Source: Streptomyces sp. NBC_00287 (lineage in GTDB: Bacteria; Actinomycetota; Actinomycetes; Streptomycetales; Streptomycetaceae). Taken from it: a stretch of 64,000 nucleotides of DNA. The notes under the pieces were generated by a model. That model saw only the letters and a list, made by a program, of their open reading frames with translations. It ran no database searches and had not been told where the DNA came from. The position numbers were made by a program, and so were the translations under genes. This document shows positions 8,305 through 17,267 of the stretch, piece by piece. Location: assembly GCF_036173105.1 (NCBI RefSeq), contig NZ_CP108053.1:4402001-4466000 (forward strand), given 5' to 3'. Numbering within the stretch: the stretch's first letter is position 1; each line of letters begins with the position of its first letter.

Positions 8305-9143
8305 ATCAGGCGGACATCGAGCCCGGCCAGCCGCTCGGGGTCCTTCACGATGTCGATGACGGCGATCCGGTTCCGTACGACCGTGAAGTCCAGCACCCGT
8401 TCCAGCCGCCCGTCGACCAGCACCGCGAAACCCGCCCGGCCGTCGACCAGCGCGGGCCGGGCGAGAGCGGCGAGGGCCGCGAATCCGGAGGCACCCCTGG
8501 CCACGGCAAGGGCCCCGGTCGTCACCCCTGCCTCGCTGCGCGCCACGACATCGGGGTCGAGCACCCCGACCAGCGCGTCGAAGTCCCCGTCCCGGACGGC
8601 GGCCAGGAACGCGTCGACGACCGTCCGCTGCCGGGCCGGATCGACGGCCGCCGGCTCCGCGCCCCGCACCCGGCGCCGGGCCCTGCTGGCCAGCTGCCGC
8701 GCGGCGGCGGGCGTACGGTCGACCACGGTCGCGATCTCCTCGAAGGGCACCGCGAACAGGTCGTGCAGCACGAACGCCAGCCGCTCGGCGGGCGTCAGGG
8801 TGTCCAGGACGACGAGCAGGGCGATCCCGACCGAGTCGGCGAGCAGCGCGTCCTGCTCGGGGTCGGCGCCGGCGGCGGGCTCCGTTCCCACGGCGTCCAG
8901 CGGCCGCTCGGCGCGCGAGCCGCGGGAGCGGAGCAGGTCGAGGCAGACCCGGCCGACGACGGTGGTCAACCAGCCGCCCAGATTGTCGATACGTGCAGCC
9001 TCGGACCGGCTGAGCCGGAACCAGGCCTCCTGCACGGCGTCCTCGGCCTCGGCGGACGAGCCCAGCATGCGGTGGGCGACGGCCAGCAGATGCCCCCGGT
9101 GCGCCTCGAAGCGCTGGGCGAGGAAGTCGTGGTCGGTGGTCAT
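8301..9143 (-). CDS. ECF RNA polymerase sigma factor with C-terminal SnoaL-like domain
   Basis: A 280-aa sigma-70 family ECF factor. Region 2 (HLLAVAHRMLGSSAEAEDAVQEAWFRLS) recognises the -10 element; region 4 (LAFVLHDLFAVPFEEIATVV) the -35. Residues from about 180 form a SnoaL/NTF2-like extension ending in DPERLAGL, as in the ECF41 (SigJ-like) group, where the extension regulates activity instead of a separate anti-sigma factor. Start 9143 (MTTDHDFL) is chosen over an upstream GTG because homologous N-termini begin close to region 2. No partner gene is obvious. Confidence 0.87.
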   Translation of the reverse strand: MTTDHDFLAQRFEAHRGHLLAVAHRMLGSSAEAEDAVQEAWFRLSRSEAARIDNLGGWLTTVVGRVCLDLLRSRGSRAERPLDAVGTEPAAGADPEQDALLADSVGIALLVVLDTLTPAERLAFVLHDLFAVPFEEIATVVDRTPAAARQLASRARRRVRGAEPAAVDPARQRTVVDAFLAAVRDGDFDALVGVLDPDVVARSEAGVTTGALAVARGASGFAALAALARPALVDGRAGFAVLVDGRLERVLDFTVVRNRIAVIDIVKDPERLAGLDVRLI

Positions 9144-9236
9144 CGGTCCGTCACACCCTCTCGTGGTGACCCTTGTGGTCACTGGGATGACGGACGGGAG
9201 GTCGAATGTGTGACGGCGACTGTCCCCGGTCGCGGA

Positions 9237-9665
9237 CTATCCCCAGTCGCGCCCGGACCGGCCCCGCTTGGTGTCCGAGCGCTGCTTCTTGTTCCGCAGT
9301 CGCCGTTCGTTGATGCCCCGGGGGATGCGGGTCGGCTTGCGCGGCTTGGGCGGCGGCGCGGTGGCCTCCGCGAGCAGCGCCGCGAGGCGTACGGCGGCGG
9401 TCTCGCGGTTGCGCCACTGGGAGCGGTGCTCGGAGGAGCGGACGGTGATGACGCCGTCGGCCAGGCGTCCGGCGAGCCGCTCCAGCGCCCGCTGCTTCCA
9501 CACCTCGGGCAGCGCCTCGGTGCGCGCGAGGTCGAAGCGCAGCTCCACCTGGGAGTCGCTGGTGTTGACGTGCTGTCCGCCGGGCCCCGACGAGCGCGAG
9601 AAACGCCACATGAGCTCGGCCTCGGGGAGCGAGACGGAGTCGCGGATGACGTGAGGACCGGACAT
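9237..9665 (-). CDS. arfB: ArfB-type alternative peptide-chain release factor
   Basis: A 142-aa peptidyl-tRNA hydrolase of the ArfB/YaeJ type that rescues ribosomes stalled without a stop codon. The catalytic SSGPGGQHVNTS (GGQ near residues 24-26) is intact, and the Lys/Arg-rich tail (KPRKPTRIPRG and KKQRSDTKRGRSGR) is what ArfB uses to enter the empty mRNA channel. It lacks the codon-recognition domain of RF1/RF2. Met at 9665 (MSGPHVIRDS) is preferred; an ATG at 9674 is in frame. Confidence 0.9.
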   Translation of the reverse strand: MSGPHVIRDSVSLPEAELMWRFSRSSGPGGQHVNTSDSQVELRFDLARTEALPEVWKQRALERLAGRLADGVITVRSSEHRSQWRNRETAAVRLAALLAEATAPPPKPRKPTRIPRGINERRLRNKKQRSDTKRGRSGRDWG

Positions 9666-9838
9666 GCCGTCCATGGTCGCGCGTCTGTCCGGTCCACGTC
9701 ACGCGAATATCCCGGTGCCCTCCAGAAGGGCGAGTAAAGAAAGTAAAGAGGGCTGGAACTCGCGTACCCCTCTCGGCGTTCATAGAGGTAGCTGTAGCTT
9801 CGTGCTCGTACGCATAACGAGGGAAGGGACTCCCAACA

Positions 9839-10414
9839 ATGGCTGTAAGCCTGTCCAAGGGTGGCAACGTCTCGCTCACCAAGGAGGCTCCGGGCCTGAC
9901 CGCTGTCACCGTGGGCCTCGGCTGGGACGTCCGCACCACCACCGGCACGGACTTCGACCTCGACGCCTCCGCGATCGCGGTCAACACGCAGGGCAAGGTC
10001 TACTCGGACGGCCACTTCGTGTTCTTCAACAACAAGCAGACCCCGGACAGCACCATCGTCCACACCGGTGACAACCGCACCGGCGAGGGCGCGGGCGACG
10101 ACGAGGCGATCAAGGTCAACCTCGCCGGCCTCCCGGCCGACATCGAGAAGATCGTCTTCCCGGTCTCGATCTACGACGCCGAGAACCGCTCGCAGAACTT
10201 CGGCCAGGTCCGCAACGCCTACATCCGCATCCTGAACGAGGCGGGCGGCGCCGAGATCGCGCGCTACGACCTGTCGGAGGACGCGGCCACGGAGACGGCC
10301 ATGGTCTTCGGCGAGCTGTACCGCAACGGCGCGGAGTGGAAGTTCCGCGCGGTGGGCCAGGGCTACGCCTCGGGCCTGGTGGGCATCGCCCAGGACTTCG
10401 GCGTCAGCGTCTGA
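9839..10414 (+). CDS. terD: TerD-family calcium-binding stress protein
   Basis: A 191-aa single TerD domain. It has GLGWDVRT, the calcium-binding DFDLDASAI (residues 39-47), a mid-protein DNRTGEGAGDDE acidic loop, and YRNGAEWKFRAVGQGY near the end, all typical of tellurite-resistance-type TerD. Several paralogues are normal in Streptomyces and have been linked to development and calcium. It is monocistronic: 160 bp of upstream region and a strong terminator immediately downstream. Confidence 0.93.
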   Translation: MAVSLSKGGNVSLTKEAPGLTAVTVGLGWDVRTTTGTDFDLDASAIAVNTQGKVYSDGHFVFFNNKQTPDSTIVHTGDNRTGEGAGDDEAIKVNLAGLPADIEKIVFPVSIYDAENRSQNFGQVRNAYIRILNEAGGAEIARYDLSEDAATETAMVFGELYRNGAEWKFRAVGQGYASGLVGIAQDFGVSV

Positions 10415-10432
10415 CAAACAGCGCAGACATGC

Positions 10433-10462
10433 CCGAACCCCCGGCTCCGGCCGGGGGTTCGG
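10433..10462 (+). terminator. Intrinsic terminator-type hairpin after terD
   Basis: Perfect 12-bp stem (CCGAACCCCCGG and its complement) with a 6-nt loop, starting 18 nt after the terD stop. There is no long T-run, which is common for Streptomyces terminators. Confidence 0.8.
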
Positions 10463-10486
10463 TCGTTGCGCAGTAGCGTCCTGTGC

Positions 10487-11437
10487 ATGTTTCTCGAGCC
10501 CCTGCGCAAGGCCCCCGACCACGACATCCCGGGCCCCCTGCTCACCGAACTCACCGCCCTCTACGCCTCCAACCGGGACTTCCATGCCCTCAGCGGCGAC
10601 TTCCCGGACCCGGACGACATCCGGCCGGAGCAGGTGGCGGCCGCGCTGGCCGACGAGTTGGCGGAGCCGGATGCAGAGGTGTTGCTCGCCCGTAGCGCGG
10701 GGCGGCTCGTCGGGGTCGTGATCACCCTTGCCCAGCACCCCGATCCGGCCGACCCGGACCCGTGGATCGGTCTGCTGATGGTGGACGCGAGCACCCAGCG
10801 GCAGGGATACGGCCGTCGGCTCGCCTCCCTCGTCGAGGACCGCTTCCGCGCCGAGGGCCGCACCGCTGTACGCCTGGCCGTGCTCGACAACAACCCCAAG
10901 GCGCTGGCCTTCTGGACCGCCCTCGGGTACGAGGTCATCGACCACCGCGAGGACCGCGGACTGGGCCGCCCCTGCGCGGTCCTGCGCAAGCCCCTGCGCA
11001 TCCCGCGCCGGGCCGCCCGAGTTGCCGTCCTCGACCCGGACGGCGCGGTCTTCCTCTTCCGCTACGACAACACCGAGGTCGGCGTCCACTGGGCCCTGCC
11101 CGGCGGCGGCCTGGAGGGGGGCGAGACCCCGCGTGAGGGCGCTCTGCGCGAAATGGGCGAGGAGACGGGCTGGACGGACCTGGAAGCGGGCCCGCTGCTG
11201 TGCACCTGGGAGCACGACTTCACCCGCATGGACATCCCCGTCCGCCAGCACGAGCACATCTACGTCACCCGAGGCCCGCGCCGCGAACCCGCCGGCCCCC
11301 AACTCGCCGCCGCCCACGCCCAGGACGGCATCCTCACCTGGCACTGGTGGACCCGCGAGGAGCTGACCGCGGCGCCGGAACCGATCTGGCCGCCCGATCT
11401 GGCCCGGCTTCTGACGGAGTGGGAGACGTCCGCATAA
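10487..11437 (+). CDS. GNAT acetyltransferase - Nudix hydrolase fusion
   Basis: A 316-aa two-domain protein. The N-terminal half is a GNAT domain with the acetyl-CoA loop STQRQGYGRRLASLVEDRF (about 100-118) and NNPKALAFWTALGYE. The C-terminal half is a Nudix domain with a complete Nudix box: G-GLEGG-E-TPREGAL-REM-GEE-TGW. The Nudix part would cleave a nucleoside-diphosphate-linked substrate and the GNAT part transfer an acetyl group; neither substrate can be inferred. ATG 10487 is supported by TAGCGT 7 nt upstream (leaderless). Confidence 0.87.
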   Translation: MFLEPLRKAPDHDIPGPLLTELTALYASNRDFHALSGDFPDPDDIRPEQVAAALADELAEPDAEVLLARSAGRLVGVVITLAQHPDPADPDPWIGLLMVDASTQRQGYGRRLASLVEDRFRAEGRTAVRLAVLDNNPKALAFWTALGYEVIDHREDRGLGRPCAVLRKPLRIPRRAARVAVLDPDGAVFLFRYDNTEVGVHWALPGGGLEGGETPREGALREMGEETGWTDLEAGPLLCTWEHDFTRMDIPVRQHEHIYVTRGPRREPAGPQLAAAHAQDGILTWHWWTREELTAAPEPIWPPDLARLLTEWETSA

Positions 11438-11590
11438 CGGACCGTCGGAAACGGCTTTCGGATACGAACCCGTAAAATCTTGACGGCACCCTGTCAAACA
11501 GAGGTGTCCGGATGTCACCCTCTCCTCGCTCGCCGCAACTCTGTGCCCCACCTGTGCCCCAACCATGAGGCCAGCGACGAAGGAGACCGA

Positions 11591-13216
11591 GTGAGACAGC
11601 ACCTCCGCGCCACCCGTACCTCCCGCACCACCGCCCTCCGCGCCACCGCCCTGATCGGGTCGGCCGCGATGGTCGTGCTCGCGCTGCAGAACGGCCCCGC
11701 CTCCGCGGCGCCCGAGCCGGGGACCACCGCGGCCCTCCCCCTCGGCACTTCGGCCCGTGCCGCCGCCATCAAGTCGGCCCAGGCGGACGCCGGTTCGACG
11801 GCCCGCGAGCTCGGGCTCGGCGCCAAGGAGAAACTCGTCGTCCGGGACGTCGTCAAGGACGCGAACGGCGCCGTCCACACCCGCTATGAGCGGACGTACG
11901 CCGGCCTGCCCGTCCTCGGCGGCGACCTGGTCACCCATGTGACGAAGAGCGGTGACCTGAAGAGCGTCAGCAAGGCGACCAAGGCCCGGATAGCCGTGAC
12001 GTCCACCGACGCCGCGATATCCGCCGCCACCGCGAAGAAGTCCGCGCTCAAGGCGGCAGCCGAGGGCACCGCCGCGACGCCCCGCAAGGTCGTCTGGGCC
12101 GCCGACGGCAAGCCCGTCCTCGCCTACGAGACCGTCGTCGAGGGCCTCCAGCACGACGGCACCCCGAGCGAGTTGCACATCATCACCGACGCGGCCACCG
12201 GCAAGCGGCTGTACTCCTTCGAGGCCATCGAGACCGGCTCGGGCACCAGCCAGTACAGCGGCACGGTCCCGCTCGGCACCACCGCCTCCGCGTCCGGCGG
12301 CTACGACCTCACCGACTCCGGACGCGGCAACCACAAGACGTACGACCTGAACGGCGCCACCAACGGCACAGGCACCCTCTTCCACGACGCCGACGACACC
12401 TGGGGCGACGGCACCCCGACGAACCGTCAGACCGCCGCCGTGGACGCCCACTACGGCGCCGCCGTGACCTGGGACTTCTACAAGAACGAGCTGGGCCGCA
12501 ACGGCATCCGCGGCGACGGCGTGGCCGCCTACTCGCGCGTCCACTACGGCAACGCCTACGTCAACGCCTTCTGGTCGGACCAGTGCTTCTGCATGACGTA
12601 CGGCGACGGCGCGGGCAACCTCAAGCCGCTCACCTCGCTCGATGTCGCCGGGCACGAGATGACCCACGGTCTGACCTCCGCCACGGCGGGCCTGCGCTAC
12701 AGCCGGGAGTCCGGCGGCCTGAACGAGGCCACCTCCGACATCCTCGGCACCTCGGTGGAGTTCTTCGCGAACAACTCCTCCGACACCGGCGACTACCTCA
12801 TCGGCGAGAAGATCGACATCCGCGGCAACGGCACCCCGCTGCGCTACATGGACAAGCCCAGCCGGGACGGCAACTCCGTCGACTACTGGTCGCGCACGGT
12901 CGCCCGCCTCGACGTGCACTACTCGTCGGGCGTCGCCAACCACTTCTTCTACCTGCTGTCCGAGGGCAGCGGCGCCAAGACGATCAACGGCGTCGCATAC
13001 GACTCCCCGACCTACGACGGCTCCACGGTCACCGGGATCGGCCGCACCAAGGCCTATCTGATCTGGTACCGGGCCCTGACGACGTACATGACCTCGTCGA
13101 CCAACTACGCGGGCGCCCGCACGGCGACACTCCAGGCGGCGAGCGACCTGTACGGCGCGAACAGCGCCGAGCAGCAGGCGGTCGCGGCGGCCTGGAAGGC
13201 GGTCAACGTCAACTGA
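11591..13216 (+). CDS. Secreted neutral zinc metalloprotease, M4 (thermolysin) family
   Basis: A 541-aa pre-pro-enzyme. A Sec signal peptide (residues 1 to about 40, ending ASAA) is followed by an FTP/PepSY-type propeptide (about 45-210) and the M4 catalytic domain. The zinc site is complete: HEMTH at 355-359 and the third ligand in GGLNEATSD (E379). The family chaperone/inhibitor propeptide is expected to be removed outside the cell. GTG 11591 is chosen because AAGGAG lies just upstream and it gives a clean Arg-rich signal peptide. A hairpin follows the stop. Confidence 0.92.
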   Translation: MRQHLRATRTSRTTALRATALIGSAAMVVLALQNGPASAAPEPGTTAALPLGTSARAAAIKSAQADAGSTARELGLGAKEKLVVRDVVKDANGAVHTRYERTYAGLPVLGGDLVTHVTKSGDLKSVSKATKARIAVTSTDAAISAATAKKSALKAAAEGTAATPRKVVWAADGKPVLAYETVVEGLQHDGTPSELHIITDAATGKRLYSFEAIETGSGTSQYSGTVPLGTTASASGGYDLTDSGRGNHKTYDLNGATNGTGTLFHDADDTWGDGTPTNRQTAAVDAHYGAAVTWDFYKNELGRNGIRGDGVAAYSRVHYGNAYVNAFWSDQCFCMTYGDGAGNLKPLTSLDVAGHEMTHGLTSATAGLRYSRESGGLNEATSDILGTSVEFFANNSSDTGDYLIGEKIDIRGNGTPLRYMDKPSRDGNSVDYWSRTVARLDVHYSSGVANHFFYLLSEGSGAKTINGVAYDSPTYDGSTVTGIGRTKAYLIWYRALTTYMTSSTNYAGARTATLQAASDLYGANSAEQQAVAAAWKAVNVN

Positions 13217-13232
13217 CCCCGCAGGGCAGCAC

Positions 13233-13269
13233 GGCAGCCGGACCGTCCGTCAGGGGCGGTCCGGCTGCC
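13233..13269. terminator. Bidirectional terminator hairpin between M4 protease and M1 peptidase genes
   Basis: Perfect 13-bp stem (GGCAGCCGGACCG with its complement) and an 11-nt loop. It overlaps the last codons of the convergent aminopeptidase gene. Confidence 0.75.
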
Positions 13270-14614
13270 CCTCCCCGTACAGCCAGTCCGCCCAGATCCG
13301 GCCGAAGTCCTCGTCCGGCGCCCGCTGTTCGACGTACTCCGTGAAGTCGTCGGTGCTCGCGTTGCCATGGCGCCGGTCCGCCGTCCAGCCCTGGACGAGG
13401 TCGTAGAAGGCGTCGTCGCCCACCGTCTGCCGGATCTTGTGGACAACCATCGCGCCACGGTCGTAGACCGGCCGGTCCGAGATGTGCTCGGCGCCGGGCG
13501 GCTCGGCGGGCGGGAAGGCCCACAGGTCGGCGTCGTCGCTGTCGTACAGCGCCTCGAAGGTCTCCTGCGCGCTGTCGCCGCCCTGGTCCTCCGCCCAGAG
13601 CCACTCCGCGTAGGTCGCGAACCCTTCGTTCAGCCACATGTCCCGCCAGGTCTTTGGTGTGACGGAGTTGCCGAACCACTGGTGGGCGATCTCGTGGACC
13701 AGCAGCTCGGTGTCGGGGGCGCCGGGGAAGACTGGCCGGTTCTGGGTCTCCAGGGCGTAGTCGGAGTCCCCGGCGCCCGCGATGATCACGCCGGTGGAGG
13801 AGAAGGGGTAGGGCCCGAAGTTGTACTCCGCCCACTCCATGACGTCGGGCAGCTCATCGACGCTCGCCCCGTCCTCGCCCGGATCGACAGCCGTGTACAC
13901 CGGTACGTCCCCGGCGGTGGACCGCCGGATCTCGTACGCGCCGATCGCGACCGTGGCGACATAGCCGGCCATCGGCTCGGCACTGCGCCAGCTGAAGGTC
14001 GTACGGCCCGCCCTGGTCCGCTCGCCGGTCAACTCCCCGTTGGAGACGGCGCGCAGGCCCTTCGGCACGGTGACCGCGATGTCGTACGACGCCTTGTCCG
14101 CGGGGTGGTGGTTGCCGGGGAACCAGGTCATCGACCCCATCGGCTCGCCGAGCGCGAGGGCGCCGCTCTCGGTGCGCAGCCAGCCCTCCTGGGAGCCGTC
14201 CGGGTCGGTGATGGTGCGGGGGGTGCCGGAGTAGCGGACCCGGACCTCGAAGGTCTCGCCGTCGTCGAGGCCCTCGGGCGGGCGGACGGTCAGCTCCTGG
14301 CCCTCGCGGTCCCAGCGGGCACGCTCGCCCTCGACGGTGACGTCGTCGACGGTGAGCCCCTTGAGGTCCAGGTCGAAGGCGGAGAGGTGCTGGGTGGCGC
14401 GGGCGGTGATCGTGGCCGTACCGGTGAGGCGGCGGGTGTCCGGCGCGTAGTCGAGGGCGAGCGCGTAGTGGCTGACGTCGTAGCCGCCGTTCCCGGCCTT
14501 CGGGAAGTACGGGTCGCCCAGGCCCGGGGCGCCGGGGGAGCCGTGGCCGCCACCGCCGCAGGCCGTCAGCGCGAGCAGGGCGGGAACCAGGCACAGCCGT
14601 ACGAACCGGGACAC
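13250..14614 (-). CDS. M1-family aminopeptidase lipoprotein
   Basis: A 454-aa extracytoplasmic peptidase. The signal FVRLCLVPALLALTAC ends in a lipobox cysteine (C19), so it is membrane-tethered. The gluzincin site HEIAHQWFG with the downstream NEGFATYAEWLW (third zinc ligand) is complete. The substrate-anchoring GAMEN of classic M1 enzymes is replaced by YALETQ. It is shorter than full-length PepN-type enzymes because the C-terminal helical domain is missing. GTG 14614 has AGGA 8 nt upstream. It converges on the secreted M4 protease gene, and the two may act on the same extracellular peptides. Confidence 0.88.
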   Translation of the reverse strand: MSRFVRLCLVPALLALTACGGGGHGSPGAPGLGDPYFPKAGNGGYDVSHYALALDYAPDTRRLTGTATITARATQHLSAFDLDLKGLTVDDVTVEGERARWDREGQELTVRPPEGLDDGETFEVRVRYSGTPRTITDPDGSQEGWLRTESGALALGEPMGSMTWFPGNHHPADKASYDIAVTVPKGLRAVSNGELTGERTRAGRTTFSWRSAEPMAGYVATVAIGAYEIRRSTAGDVPVYTAVDPGEDGASVDELPDVMEWAEYNFGPYPFSSTGVIIAGAGDSDYALETQNRPVFPGAPDTELLVHEIAHQWFGNSVTPKTWRDMWLNEGFATYAEWLWAEDQGGDSAQETFEALYDSDDADLWAFPPAEPPGAEHISDRPVYDRGAMVVHKIRQTVGDDAFYDLVQGWTADRRHGNASTDDFTEYVEQRAPDEDFGRIWADWLYGEGQPDRP

Positions 14615-14651
14615 GACCGTGATCCTACGAGGCCGTGACACCATCACCTAC

Positions 14652-15152
14652 GTGCTCGACATCGGCTACGCCCTCTCCAACCGCTTCCCGGACCCCCCGC
14701 AGACGGACTACCGCCGCGCGGACGTCCGCGCCCTGCGGCACGATCTGTTCTGCGGTGATGTCTATCTGGCGGACACCAAGGCGGACCGGGAGTTGTCCAC
14801 AGCCTGGGGATGGGTGCCGGTGCTGGACTTCGCGTGGGCGCTGTGCGACATCGTGGAGCGGATCGACCAGGACCCGGCGGGCTCCAGGGCCTCCCGTCCG
14901 CAGCGGGCGGAACTGGACTTCACCGAGTCCACGGACCGGATGCTCTTCGAGCGCCGCTTCGGCTGGGTGGACGTGGAGGCGGACTGGATGCCGACCGAGG
15001 AGGCACCGCTGACCTTCTCCCACGCAGAGCTGCGCCGCGAGGCCCGTGACTTCCTGCACGACCTGATCGCCGACCTGTGCGACCTGCACGAGGACCTGGC
15101 GGAGAACCCGGCGATCTGGACCTTGCAGGCCCGCTATCCCCGGGTGTCCTAA
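14652..15152 (+). CDS. Conserved hypothetical protein
   Basis: A 166-aa acidic protein that I do not recognise. It begins VLDIGYALSNRFP, has AWGWVPVLDFAWALCDIVERID in the middle, and a C-terminal helix FLHDLIADLCDLHEDLAENP. No signal peptide, membrane segment or catalytic motif is visible. GC-rich third positions support coding. The start is uncertain: GTG 14652 lacks a ribosome site, and an in-frame GTG at 14619 would overlap the divergent aminopeptidase gene. Confidence 0.65.
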   Translation: MLDIGYALSNRFPDPPQTDYRRADVRALRHDLFCGDVYLADTKADRELSTAWGWVPVLDFAWALCDIVERIDQDPAGSRASRPQRAELDFTESTDRMLFERRFGWVDVEADWMPTEEAPLTFSHAELRREARDFLHDLIADLCDLHEDLAENPAIWTLQARYPRVS

Positions 15153-15238
15153 CGCCTCTCCGCCCGGCGCGATTCCCCTTGGGTGTCTTGACACGCTCCT
15201 CCACGCCCGTTTCCCCCGGCGCGCCCCGAGAGCCCGTG

Positions 15239-15916
15239 TCACTCCTCCACTCGAATCCCCAGCGCCCCCGCCAACACCCCCGCCAGATCCAGCAGTTGCC
15301 CCGTACTGATCACCGCCCCCGCGAGCCGCTCCACCCCCCGCGCGATCTCCAGTGACGCCGCCTCTCTGAGGTCCACGTCCGTCAGGTTCGCCCCGGCGAG
15401 GTCCGCGCCCTTCAGTACGCACCCCGGGAACGAGACCCGCTCCAGGGTCGCCCCGCCGAAGTCCGGCTCCACCAGGACGCAGTTCTCGAAGACGACGTCT
15501 CTGAGGCGGGCCCCGCGCAGATTCAGGTAGTCGATCTTGCCGCCGCGGATCAGGACGCGTTCCAGAGCGCCGCCGTGCAACTGCACCCCGCCGAGACGGG
15601 CATCGAGCAGCTCCACATCACGAAGCGTCGCCTCGGAAAGGTCTGTGCCGACACCGCGTGGAGCGCTCAGCACCGAGTCCAGGAAGCGGGCGCGGGTGAG
15701 CCGGGTCTCGTCCAGCGCGCACGCTCTCAGCGCGCAGTCCATGAAGCGGGCGCCGCCCCCGTCCTGCCCGGCGAGATCCGCCTCCCGGAACTCCAACCCG
15801 TCGTAATCCCCGTCCGGCTCCAGCTCCCCCTCGGTGTACGGCTCCAGCGCCGCCAGCCGCACCTCGGGGCGCCGGGCCGCCTTCACCCTCGTACCACTAC
15901 CACCCGTAGTCGCCAT
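15239..15916 (-). CDS. Pentapeptide-repeat protein
   Basis: A 225-aa protein. Residues 40-195 are built of A(D/N/R)LXX-type five-residue repeats, for example FREADLAGQD, RARFLDS, ANLTDVDLRE and LKGADLAGANL, which fold into a right-handed quadrilateral beta-helix. Some such proteins mimic DNA and protect gyrase from quinolones, but most have no known role; no self-resistance context is visible. Start 15916 (MATTGGSG) is chosen because upstream in-frame sequence has poor codon use. Confidence 0.83.
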   Translation of the reverse strand: MATTGGSGTRVKAARRPEVRLAALEPYTEGELEPDGDYDGLEFREADLAGQDGGGARFMDCALRACALDETRLTRARFLDSVLSAPRGVGTDLSEATLRDVELLDARLGGVQLHGGALERVLIRGGKIDYLNLRGARLRDVVFENCVLVEPDFGGATLERVSFPGCVLKGADLAGANLTDVDLREAASLEIARGVERLAGAVISTGQLLDLAGVLAGALGIRVEE

Positions 15917-16056
15917 GTCCCCATGCTGCACCCCGCCACTGACAACGCCCCTGACCTGCGAAAACCCGCCCGATGTCACATTCGAGGGCGCCCGATGCGT
16001 CGTACTGGAAGAAAGGGCCACCAAGCAGAAGGCCAACCAAGCAGAGGGAGACCCCT

Positions 16057-17217
16057 ATGCACCGCATCACCGTCGTCGGCGGCGGCTTCGCCGGACTCGC
16101 CGCGGCCATCACCGCCGCCGAAGCCGGCGCCCGGGTCACCGTGTACGAAGCCCACCACACCCTGGGCGGACGGGCGCGGACGGCTGAGGGGCCGTACCGG
16201 ACCAACGAGGGACCGCACGCCCTCTACAACGGCGGCCCGCACTGGACCTGGCTCAAGCAGCGCGATCTGATCGGACCGCTCGCCCCGCTCCCGCCCCTGG
16301 AGGCGGCCCGGCTGCGGCTGCGCCACAAGGGCGTACTGCGCCGCACCCCGCCCTTCGGCATGCTCAAGCTGCTGCGCCGCGGCCTGCCCCAGGCACCCGT
16401 CGACGTGGACTTCCTGACCTGGGCGACCGGTGTCGCCGGTGACGAGGGGGCCCAGGCCGCCGCTCACTACTCCGCCGTCGCCCTCTTCCACCACGACCCC
16501 GGCGCGCTCTCCGCCGCCTTCGTGCAGGAGCGGCTGCGCCGCGCCACCAAGCTCCCGCCGGAGGCGCACTACCCGCGCGGCGGCTGGGGCAGTGTCATCG
16601 GACGGATGGCCGACCGCGCCTGGAATCTTGGGGTCCGGATGGAGACCCTGTCCCGCGTCGACACCCTCCCGACCGACACCCCGGTCGTCGTCGCCACCTC
16701 GCTGGACTCCGCCCGGCGGCTGCTGAAGGACGACAGTCTGACCTGGACGAGCGGCCGTACGGCGCTGATCGACCTGGCGGTGCGCACCCGGCGCGGGGAC
16801 GCCTTCGCCGTGTCCGACCTGGACCAACCGGGGTGGATCGAGCGGTTCACCGCGCAGGACCGGACCCTGGCGCCGGCCGGCGAGCAGCTGATCCAGGGGC
16901 AGATCCCGCTCGGCCCCACCGAGTCGAAGGCCGCCGGCATCGCCCGCGCCGAGCAACTGCTGGACCTCGCCTTCGAGGGCTGGCGGGACCGGGTCACCTG
17001 GCGACGGGAGGCCCTCGCCAACGGCCGTACCGGAGCCGTGGACCTGCCCGGCACCAGCTGGCGGGACCGGCCGGCCATCGACCGGGGCGACGGCGTCTAT
17101 CTCGCGGGCGACCAGGTCGCCGCGCCCGGAGTGCTCTCCGAGGTGTCCTTCAACAGTGCGCTGACCGCGGTGTCGCTGGCCCTCGGACAGAACGCCCTTG
17201 ACCTCAAGCATGCTTGA
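16057..17217 (+). CDS. FAD-dependent oxidoreductase, phytoene-desaturase-like
   Basis: A 386-aa flavoprotein. The N-terminal dinucleotide motif VVGGGFAGLAAAITAAEAGA is followed by E and then LGGRA, the second signature of the phytoene desaturase/amine oxidase superfamily. The C-terminal FAD contact is GVYLAGDQVAAPGVLSEVSFNSALTA. The substrate is unknown. AGAGGGAGA precedes the ATG at 16057. The SoxR-type operator of the next gene spans its stop codon. Confidence 0.83.
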   Translation: MHRITVVGGGFAGLAAAITAAEAGARVTVYEAHHTLGGRARTAEGPYRTNEGPHALYNGGPHWTWLKQRDLIGPLAPLPPLEAARLRLRHKGVLRRTPPFGMLKLLRRGLPQAPVDVDFLTWATGVAGDEGAQAAAHYSAVALFHHDPGALSAAFVQERLRRATKLPPEAHYPRGGWGSVIGRMADRAWNLGVRMETLSRVDTLPTDTPVVVATSLDSARRLLKDDSLTWTSGRTALIDLAVRTRRGDAFAVSDLDQPGWIERFTAQDRTLAPAGEQLIQGQIPLGPTESKAAGIARAEQLLDLAFEGWRDRVTWRREALANGRTGAVDLPGTSWRDRPAIDRGDGVYLAGDQVAAPGVLSEVSFNSALTAVSLALGQNALDLKHA

Positions 17218-17228
17218 GGTTGAAGAGT
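17198..17228 (+). promoter_or_regulatory. SoxR-type operator/promoter
   Basis: TTGACC (-35, 17198-17203) is followed by a 19-bp spacer and AAGAGT (-10-like, 17223-17228). The spacer is covered by a perfect 20-bp palindrome with arms ACCTCAAGCA (17201-17220). Both the sequence (CCTCAAG, 5 or 6 nt, CTTGAGG) and the over-long 19-bp spacer are hallmarks of SoxR/MerR promoters. It overlaps the end of the preceding gene. Confidence 0.87.
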
Positions 17229-17267
17229 GGTCACCCGAGAGAGCCAACGAGTGATGGGGGACCCCTG

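Noticed and set aside
9179..12943. A 1254-codon open frame on the minus strand
   Set aside because: It runs antisense across arfB, terD, the GNAT-Nudix gene and the M4 protease, all with strong motifs. Its composition (Arg, Gly, Ala, Val) is that of an antisense shadow in high-GC DNA.
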